Positions 52,228-57,314 of a stretch of DNA of 57,314 nt are shown in pieces. The stretch spans positions 1 through 57,314 of the forward strand of contig CAZUFB010000005.1 of NCBI GenBank assembly GCA_964619775.1. Direction: 5' to 3'. Made by a program: the position numbers and the translations under genes. The notes beneath the pieces are model-generated. The model worked only from the letters and a program-made list of their open reading frames with translations, was not told the origin of the DNA and searched no databases. The stretch comes from CAZUFB01 sp964619775. GTDB lineage: Bacteria; Actinomycetota; Coriobacteriia; Coriobacteriales; UMGS124. Numbering within the stretch: position 1 is the first letter of the stretch; every line of letters starts with the position of its first letter.

Positions 52228-52896
52228 ATGCACCACAAAACAGCGCTCTTCTTGTCACAGACCGCAGACGGACACGAGCGCATGCGCCGCCTCTCCTCCG
52301 TCCTCGACGTGTCCATCCTGCTGGCGAGCGTTTCGCGTTTTTCCCAGGCCATCGTCGAGCGCGAGTTCGACCTTGTGGTGCTCGAGATGGGCGGGGTGTC
52401 GTCCTCGCAGGTCGAAAACATCGAGTCGACGCTGGCCGACAACTCGACGCCGTTGCTGCTCGTGGTGACCGAGGTCCAGATGCCCGAGCTGCACCTGCCG
52501 ATGCGCCCGGTGAGCGACTTCATCTGCGCTGCCGCCTCGGACGCCGAGTATGCGGTGCGTATCCGCCGCCTGCTGTGGCCCGGCGAGGAGACCGGCGACG
52601 ACGACATCGTGAAGGTGGACGAGCTCACCGTGAACCTGGCTACCTATCAGGTGCGCGTCGACGACGTGCCGGTGGACCTCACCTATATGGAGTACTCTCT
52701 GCTTGCGTTCATGGTGACCCATCCCGGGCGCGCCTACTCGCGCGAGACCCTGCTGCGCCGCGTGTGGGGTTTCGACTACTGCGGCGGCTCGCGCACCGTC
52801 GACGTCCACGTGCGCCGCATTCGCGCCAAGCTCGGCCCCCAGGCGTCGAGCCGCATCGAGACCGTGCGCGGCGTGGGCTACCTGTTCAGGTTGTAA
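52228..52896 (+). CDS. GlnR-like OmpR-family regulator with degenerate receiver
   Basis: The 222-residue protein has an N-terminal receiver-like domain (1-115) and an OmpR winged helix (about 128-222). The receiver lacks the acidic pocket: the N-terminus is TALFLSQTADG instead of a DD motif, and the phospho-acceptor Asp is Glu53 in DLVVLEMGG. The DNA-binding half, with FDYCGGSRTVDVHVRRIRAK and ETVRGVGYLF, closely matches actinobacterial GlnR, which also works without phosphorylation. No sensor kinase is adjacent. Position beside gltBD and near glnA supports a nitrogen role. ATG 52228 follows GGGAGGCGAG. Confidence 0.8.
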   Translation: MHHKTALFLSQTADGHERMRRLSSVLDVSILLASVSRFSQAIVEREFDLVVLEMGGVSSSQVENIESTLADNSTPLLLVVTEVQMPELHLPMRPVSDFICAAASDAEYAVRIRRLLWPGEETGDDDIVKVDELTVNLATYQVRVDDVPVDLTYMEYSLLAFMVTHPGRAYSRETLLRRVWGFDYCGGSRTVDVHVRRIRAKLGPQASSRIETVRGVGYLFRL

Positions 52897-53226
52897 GGCC
52901 GACCCGGATGGCCTAGGATGCGGACGGCCTGGGACGGGCTCGGCGGACGAGGGCGCTTTCCGGCGATTGTACGCAGGCAGGTGCGGGCAGGTGTCGGAAA
53001 GCCCAGAAAGCCCTCCTGTTAGTGCTGCAGACAGACGGTGTATAGGATTTCCGCTTCGGTAGCGACCAGGTTTTTCCCGACTGGGTTAAGACGCGTCGGG
53101 GCCACGGGGCCCGTCGGCCGGCCCGACGGCCAAAAACGGCGCGCCGTGCTCGTTTCTGGTCTATCAAGCGAGAAAGTATATAGGCCTTGCCCGCCGTGCC
53201 TCTCCTGCGGTTTGCGGCTGTCGCCC
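52897..53226. other. Structured non-coding spacer between the GlnR-like gene and the flavoprotein gene
   Basis: The 330 bases contain no gene I can support. Three inverted repeats are visible: GCTTTCCG/CGGAAAGC (52955-52962 with 52995-53002), CCCGAC/GTCGGG (about 53077-53102) and CCGTCGG/CCGACGG (53111-53117 with 53123-53129). A TATAGG at 53040-53045 might be a -10 element. It is downstream of both convergent genes, so it may simply be two 3' ends. Confidence 0.45.
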
Positions 53227-54366
53227 CTACAGATGTTCCGTCACCTTGCTCACCAGGGCCGTGGGCATGCAGCCACCGAGCCATTTTCCCCAGTCCGAGT
53301 TCATGATCGGGAAGAACCGCAGACGCCGCGCGATGTTCTTGCGCATGGGGACGAGCGACGCCCGGTAGGCGGCGAGCGCCGCGTCCGGCTTTCCCGGGTC
53401 GCCCAGGGCGTGCTGACGCGCAACGGCGTCGCCGGCCAGGGCCCCCGAGTTGAGCGCGAACGAGATGCCCTCGCCCGAGCTCGGCGACATGAGCCCTGCC
53501 GCCTCGCCGACCATAAGCACACGGCCCGAACCGGCCACGATGTCGTCCGTAGAGCGAATTTGGATGGCCGTTCCCGCCTCGCGGCGCACCGACGCGCCGA
53601 GGGGGTAGCGCTCGCCGAAGGTGGCAAGCGCGCTCTCGTGCATCGGAGGGATGTCCTTGGTGCCGGGAAAGAACACCGACCCTACGATGGCAACGTCGCC
53701 TTTCGGCACCACGTAGCCGTAGCCGTACTCGGGCGCGATGTGGCGCGAGTACACGCAGTCAAAAAACGGCTCGATGCTGCCCGGGGTTATCTCGACGAAC
53801 TCCTGCACGGTCTTGTAGCAGCGGGTCTGCGGCCAGTCGGGATGCGCCCGGCGCACGGCTGAGCGAGCGCCGTCGGCCCCGACGAGCCAGCGGCACGACA
53901 CCTGTGCCGGCTCGCCGGCACGCACCAGGCTTGCGACGACGCCGTCGGGCCCCTGGATGCAGCCGGTGAACGAGGTGTGATCCCACACTTGCACGCCGGC
54001 GGGGATCAGGCCGAGCAACCATTCGTCGAACAGCATGCGGTCGACGTTGCGAAAGCGCAGCGAGCAAGGTTTTTTGATTTTGCGGTCCCAGTCGTAGTAG
54101 CGAAAGTTGACCCAACCCGGCTCGAGCACCATCGCGTCGGGCAGCTTGGCCGCGCCCGCCAAAAAGCGCTGTGCGTAGGCGTTGAGCATGCCGCCGCAGC
54201 TTTTGCGCCGCGGCAGGCGCGCCGCATCGGTCACAAGCACCGACGCCCCGGTGGCCGCGGCGGCTCGCGCGGCGGCGATCCCGGCAGGCCCGGCGCCCAC
54301 GACGAGCACGTCGCAGCCGGTCGTGGGCGCCGGGGGATTGGTTGCGTCGGGTGCGGACGGGGCCAT
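53227..54366 (-). CDS. FAD-dependent oxidoreductase, geranylgeranyl reductase family
   Basis: The 379-residue flavoprotein has the dinucleotide-binding VVGAGPAGIAAARAA at 22-36, GADGARSAVRR in the middle and VGEAAGLMSPSSGEGISFAL near the C-terminus. These are motifs of the geranylgeranyl reductase group, which saturate isoprenoid chains of lipids or menaquinone. DRMLFDEWL is also typical. ATG 54366 on the minus strand follows AAGGAGA; the longer frame to 54558 is unsupported. It stands alone, divergent from ruvC. In this organism menaquinone side-chain reduction is a plausible but unproven role. Confidence 0.8.
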   Translation of the reverse strand: MAPSAPDATNPPAPTTGCDVLVVGAGPAGIAAARAAAATGASVLVTDAARLPRRKSCGGMLNAYAQRFLAGAAKLPDAMVLEPGWVNFRYYDWDRKIKKPCSLRFRNVDRMLFDEWLLGLIPAGVQVWDHTSFTGCIQGPDGVVASLVRAGEPAQVSCRWLVGADGARSAVRRAHPDWPQTRCYKTVQEFVEITPGSIEPFFDCVYSRHIAPEYGYGYVVPKGDVAIVGSVFFPGTKDIPPMHESALATFGERYPLGASVRREAGTAIQIRSTDDIVAGSGRVLMVGEAAGLMSPSSGEGISFALNSGALAGDAVARQHALGDPGKPDAALAAYRASLVPMRKNIARRLRFFPIMNSDWGKWLGGCMPTALVSKVTEHL

Positions 54367-54519
54367 ATAGTTTCTCCTTAACGGCGTGCGCAGGCGGTTC
54401 GTTCGGGAGCACATTGTGGCACAATCGGCCTGCATGCGCGACGCCTCCTGAAAGAACTTCAAAGGAGCCGGGAGCCGTGTGGGGTTTCGGGAGAGGCGCC
54501 GCTCGCCCGTCCGTGCGCC

Positions 54520-54548
54520 TTGCGCCGACCGGTCTAGACGGCTACTAT
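54520..54548 (+). promoter_or_regulatory. Promoter of ruvCAB
   Basis: TTGCGC (54520-54525), 17 bases, then TACTAT (54543-54548). The SOS box begins four bases after the -10. Confidence 0.6.
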
Positions 54549-54551
54549 AGA

Positions 54552-54565
54552 AGAACATACGTTCG
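54552..54565 (+). promoter_or_regulatory. LexA (SOS) box upstream of ruvC
   Basis: AGAACATACGTTCG matches the Gram-positive/actinobacterial LexA operator CGAAC-N4-GTTCG in nine of the ten fixed positions. It sits at the expected transcription start of ruvCAB, where LexA would block initiation. Confidence 0.8.
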
Positions 54566-54635
54566 ATTAAGCGACCTCCGTCTGTCTCTGTCGTAGGCGT
54601 GCGGAGGGATGTGCGCGGCGAGGGAGGTGCTGCCG

Positions 54636-55181
54636 GTGGTCGTCATGGGCATCGACCCGGGTTTGTCAAATACAGGCTGGGGCGTCATCGAGACGCGCGG
54701 GACGCAGTGCCGTGCGCGGGCCTACGGTTGCATCCACACCGAGTGCGACGAACAGGTGCCGTCGCGCCTCAAGCGAATCTATGACGAGATATGCCAGGTC
54801 ATCGAGCGCTACATGCCCACCGAGGTGGCGGTGGAGGAGGTTTTCTTCTGCGCCAACGCCCGGAGCGCCATCGCGACGGCCCAGGCGCGCGGGGCGGCCC
54901 TGGTGGCGTGCGCCACGCGGGGGCTCCAAATCGGCGAGTACACCCCGATGCAGGTCAAACAGGCGGTGGCGGGCACCGGTGCCGCCGAGAAGCAGCAGGT
55001 CCAGTACATGGTCAGGGCGCTGCTGCACCTCGAGCAGGAGCCGCGGCCCGACCACTGCGCCGACGCCCTGGCCGCCGCCGTCTGCCACGCCCACCTCGGC
55101 GCGTGGCGCAACCTGAGCCGCGAGCAGCATCTGGCCCGGCCGGCGGCGGGCTCGTACCGCGAGAGGGGGACCCGGGTGTGA
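54636..55181 (+). CDS. ruvC: Holliday junction endonuclease RuvC
   Basis: RuvC resolves Holliday junctions in recombination repair. Acidic active-site residues are Asp7 in GIDPGLSNTGWG, Glu67/68 in AVEEVFF and Asp139/Asp143 in RPDHCADALAAA. I use GTG 54636, six bases after AGGGAGGTG; ATG 54609 and ATG 54645 are in-frame alternatives. The product has 181 residues. The stop overlaps the ruvA start by four bases. Confidence 0.95.
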   Translation: MVVMGIDPGLSNTGWGVIETRGTQCRARAYGCIHTECDEQVPSRLKRIYDEICQVIERYMPTEVAVEEVFFCANARSAIATAQARGAALVACATRGLQIGEYTPMQVKQAVAGTGAAEKQQVQYMVRALLHLEQEPRPDHCADALAAAVCHAHLGAWRNLSREQHLARPAAGSYRERGTRV

Positions 55182-55792
55182 TTTCGTTTCTAAGGGGCAC
55201 CGTCGCCGAGAAGACCTTGTCCGAAGTGGTCGTGGAAGTGGGCGGGGTGGGCTACGCCTGCGGCGTCTCCGCTTCCACCGCGTCGGCCCTGCCTTTTGCC
55301 GGGTCTCCCGAGGAATGCCTTGTCTACACGCGCATGCAGGTGCGCGACGACGGGGTGTCTCTTTTCGGGTTCGCCTCGCGCGAGGAGCGGGCGGTCTTCG
55401 AGCGGCTGGTCGCCATCACGGGCGTCGGCCCCAAGCTCGCGCTGGCGGTGCTGAGCTCGTTTTCGCCCGACGCCCTGCGCGACGTGGTGGCCGCGGGCGA
55501 CGAGAAGCGCATGGCCACGGTGCCCGGCGTGGGCAAGAAGACCGCCTCGCGCATGATCCTCGAGCTCAAGGACGCGTTCAAGACCGACCGGCTCGGCTCA
55601 TCGGCCACGCTGCCCGGCATGGGGGCGCCGTCGGCCCAGCGGGGCGGGGCGCTCGACGAGGCCGCTGCGGCCCTGCTGTCGATGGGGTTCACCGCTGCCG
55701 AGTGCGACCTTGCGCTCAAAGGCTACGACGGCGCCGACGACGTGTCGGTCGCGGTCACGTATGCGCTCAAGCGCTTAGGGAGTGCTGGCTGA
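55178..55792 (+). CDS. ruvA: Holliday junction DNA helicase subunit RuvA
   Basis: The 204-residue RuvA binds four-way junctions and loads RuvB. SFLRGTVAEKTLSEVVVEVG opens domain I; the two helix-hairpin-helix motifs are ITGVGPKLALAVLS and VPGVGKKTASRMILELKD; the C-terminal domain III (ALLSMGFTAAECDLAL) binds RuvB. It starts at GTG 55178, overlapping ruvC by GTGA. The last base of its stop TGA is the first base of the ruvB ATG. Confidence 0.95.
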   Translation: MISFLRGTVAEKTLSEVVVEVGGVGYACGVSASTASALPFAGSPEECLVYTRMQVRDDGVSLFGFASREERAVFERLVAITGVGPKLALAVLSSFSPDALRDVVAAGDEKRMATVPGVGKKTASRMILELKDAFKTDRLGSSATLPGMGAPSAQRGGALDEAAAALLSMGFTAAECDLALKGYDGADDVSVAVTYALKRLGSAG

Positions 55793-56853
55793 TGTGGGAA
55801 GCCGACGAACAGGACCTGTGGGGGGGCGAACCGCGCCGCCGCGAGCGTGCGATGGCTCCCGAGCTGACCGAGGACGACCTTGAGGTCGACCGCAAGCTGC
55901 GGCCCCAGCTGCTTGCCGACTACATAGGCCAGGAGCGCGTGAAGCAGACGCTTCACGTGGCCATCGACGCGGCCCGAAAGCGCGGCGAGTGCCTCGACCA
56001 CCTGCTGTTCTTTGGCCCTCCGGGCCTGGGCAAGACCACGCTGGCGTCGGTGGTGGCCAACGAGATGGGCGCCAACGTGCGCACCACGTCGGGCCCCGCC
56101 ATCGAGCGGACGGGCGACCTGGCGGCCATCCTCACGAACCTTCAGGAGGGCGACGTCCTTTTCATCGACGAGATCCACCGCCTCAACCACGCGGTCGAGG
56201 AGGTGCTCTACCCGGCGATGGAGGACTTCGTGCTCGACATCGTCATCGGCAAGGGCCCGGCCGCCCGCTCCATCCGGCTCGACGTGCCGCGTTTCACGCT
56301 CGTCGGCGCCACCACGCGCTCGGGCCTGCTTACGGGCCCGCTGCGCGACCGTTTTGGCATCAACGCCCGGCTCGACTACTACACCGCCGACGAGCTGGCC
56401 CAAATCGTCGGGCGCTCGGCGCGCATCCTCGACGTCTACGTCGACGCGGCAGGTGCGCACGAGATCGCGAGCCGCAGCCGCGGTACGCCCCGCCTTGCCA
56501 ACCGCCTGCTCAAGCGCGTGCGCGACTTTGCGCAGGTTCGCCGCGACGGGCGCATCACCGCCGAGGTGGCCGCCGAGGCCCTCGAGTTTTTCGAGGTCGA
56601 CGAGATGGGTCTCGACTGGATGGACAACAAGCTCCTCACCACGCTTGCGGTGACGTTTGCGGGGAGGCCCGTAGGCCTGTCGACCCTGGCGAGCGCGGTG
56701 GGGGAGGACCCCGGCACCGTCGAGGACATGTTCGAGCCGTTTTTGCTGCAGCAGGGCCTCATCGACCGCACGCCCAAGGGCCGCATGGCCACGGCGCGCG
56801 CCTACGAGCATCTGGGCCTGCCGCTGCCCGGCGCTGCGAACGAAAGGAGCTAG
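55792..56853 (+). CDS. ruvB: Holliday junction branch-migration ATPase RuvB
   Basis: RuvB is the hexameric motor of branch migration. Walker A GPPGLGKT is at 75-82, Walker B IDEIHRL near 123-129, sensor 1 VGATTRSGLLTGPLRDRFG, and the C-terminal winged helix includes RTPKGRMATARAYEHLGL. The 353 residues are normal length. Translation is coupled to ruvA by a one-base overlap. A short uncharacterised gene begins seven bases after it. Confidence 0.97.
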   Translation: MWEADEQDLWGGEPRRRERAMAPELTEDDLEVDRKLRPQLLADYIGQERVKQTLHVAIDAARKRGECLDHLLFFGPPGLGKTTLASVVANEMGANVRTTSGPAIERTGDLAAILTNLQEGDVLFIDEIHRLNHAVEEVLYPAMEDFVLDIVIGKGPAARSIRLDVPRFTLVGATTRSGLLTGPLRDRFGINARLDYYTADELAQIVGRSARILDVYVDAAGAHEIASRSRGTPRLANRLLKRVRDFAQVRRDGRITAEVAAEALEFFEVDEMGLDWMDNKLLTTLAVTFAGRPVGLSTLASAVGEDPGTVEDMFEPFLLQQGLIDRTPKGRMATARAYEHLGLPLPGAANERS

Positions 56854-56860
56854 AGGCGCG

Positions 56861-57262
56861 ATGTCCATCCGGAACGACTATCTGCTCGACATGATCGCAC
56901 GCTACGTCGAGAGCGTCCTTGCGGGGTTCGGCAAAGCCAAGGCGGGCCTGAGCGACGAGGCGCTCAGGGCCTACGAGGCGGTCGCAGGCGACGTGCTCGA
57001 CATGGACGCGGGCACCGCCCTGGCGTTGTCGCCCGCCTCGCTCGTCACGATGATGCGCATCTCTGCCGTCGACGAGAGCCTGGCGGTCTATGCGGTCTAC
57101 GCGCTCGAACGTGCGGCCGAGATTTACGACGCCTCGGGTGACGCCACCGGTCAGGTGCGCCACGCCCAGGCCAAGGCGATAGCAGACTCCTACGGCTTTC
57201 CGGTTGCCTCGGTGCCGCCCGAGCTCGAGGAAGCGCTCGTCAAGGAGGCCGCGGGGCATTAG
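56861..57262 (+). CDS. Uncharacterised helical protein downstream of ruvB
   Basis: The 133-residue protein begins SIRNDYLLDMIARYVESVLA and is predicted mainly alpha-helical, with a weak TPR-like middle (DESLAVYAVYALERAAEIYD). I do not recognise a characterised family; the N-terminal pattern (NDYxLxxI) recalls small Firmicutes proteins of unknown function classed as DUF6483, but that is uncertain. AAAGGAGC precedes the ATG by 14 bases within the end of ruvB, so it is probably co-transcribed with ruvCAB and hence may be SOS-controlled. No catalytic motif or membrane segment is evident. Confidence 0.75.
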   Translation: MSIRNDYLLDMIARYVESVLAGFGKAKAGLSDEALRAYEAVAGDVLDMDAGTALALSPASLVTMMRISAVDESLAVYAVYALERAAEIYDASGDATGQVRHAQAKAIADSYGFPVASVPPELEEALVKEAAGH

Positions 57263-57314
57263 GGCAATCCGCAAAACGCCGCGCTTCGTTGCACTCGGGC
57301 TCGCGTACCCCATG

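Overview
The window is a chromosomal segment from a GC-rich member of the Actinomycetota. It most resembles the Coriobacteriia (Olsenella/Collinsella-like): many TTG and GTG starts, a zinc-ribbon S14, LL-diaminopimelate aminotransferase, LuxS, an actinobacterial GlnR-like regulator, an intact ruvCAB operon behind an SOS box, and fragments of BspA/DUF285 surface protein. The genus is inferred from gene content, not from a search.

Layout. 1-2.2 kb: the 3' end of what is most likely rpoC, carrying an alpha-CTD-like helix-hairpin-helix tail, then a CPBP/CAAX intramembrane protease. 2.2-21.8 kb: an almost uninterrupted str-S10-spc-alpha super-cluster (rpsL-rpsG-fusA-rpsJ; rplCDWB-rpsS-rplV-rpsC-rplP-rpmC-rpsQ; rplN-rplX-rplE-rpsN-rpsH-rplF-rplR-rpsE-rpmD-rplO-secY-adk-map-infA-rpmJ-rpsM-rpsK-rpsD-rpoA-rplQ). 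There is no tuf, and several internal hairpins look like terminators. 21.9-25.4 kb: an ECF transporter energising module (two ATPases fused in one chain, plus EcfT) and truA. 25.7-28.4 kb: dapL and a MATE exporter. 28.4-33.2 kb: a repeat-rich spacer, a YccF fragment, a PreP-like M16 peptidase and a regulator with two MarR-type halves, the last three on the minus strand. 33.5-40.0 kb: a PiT phosphate permease with its DUF47 partner, aspS, a DUF285 fragment, a phasin-like protein and an AarF/UbiB kinase-like protein. 40.1-43.4 kb: a ferrous-iron operon (feoA, feoA, feoB, FeoB-associated Cys-rich protein). 43.5-52.9 kb: a nitrogen/AI-2 block with glnA-luxS on the plus strand facing gltB-gltD on the minus strand, and a GlnR-like regulator divergent from gltB. 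53.2-57.3 kb: a geranylgeranyl-reductase-family flavoprotein, ruvC-ruvA-ruvB and a small uncharacterised gene.

How the parts fit. The first 22 kb supplies ribosomes, RNA polymerase alpha, protein export and N-terminal processing. The nitrogen block is the most coherent regulatory unit: glutamine synthetase of the non-adenylylated short type, glutamate synthase, and a regulator whose receiver lacks the phosphorylation site and is probably phosphorylation-independent. Similar spaced pentamers sit in front of glnA and the regulator gene.

The window is a draft scaffold. Two 100-N gaps (in rplX and beside the M16 gene) are each flanked by an identical 55-base copy. These are unmerged contig ends, not biological duplications. 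A 10-N gap lies just upstream of the rpsL promoter. I found no CRISPR array, insertion sequence, prophage, tRNA or rRNA, and no clear candidate for a wholly new multi-gene system. The best leads are the alpha-CTD-like tail of RpoC, the natural K88R in S12, the tandem-MarR protein and the GlnR-centred nitrogen block.
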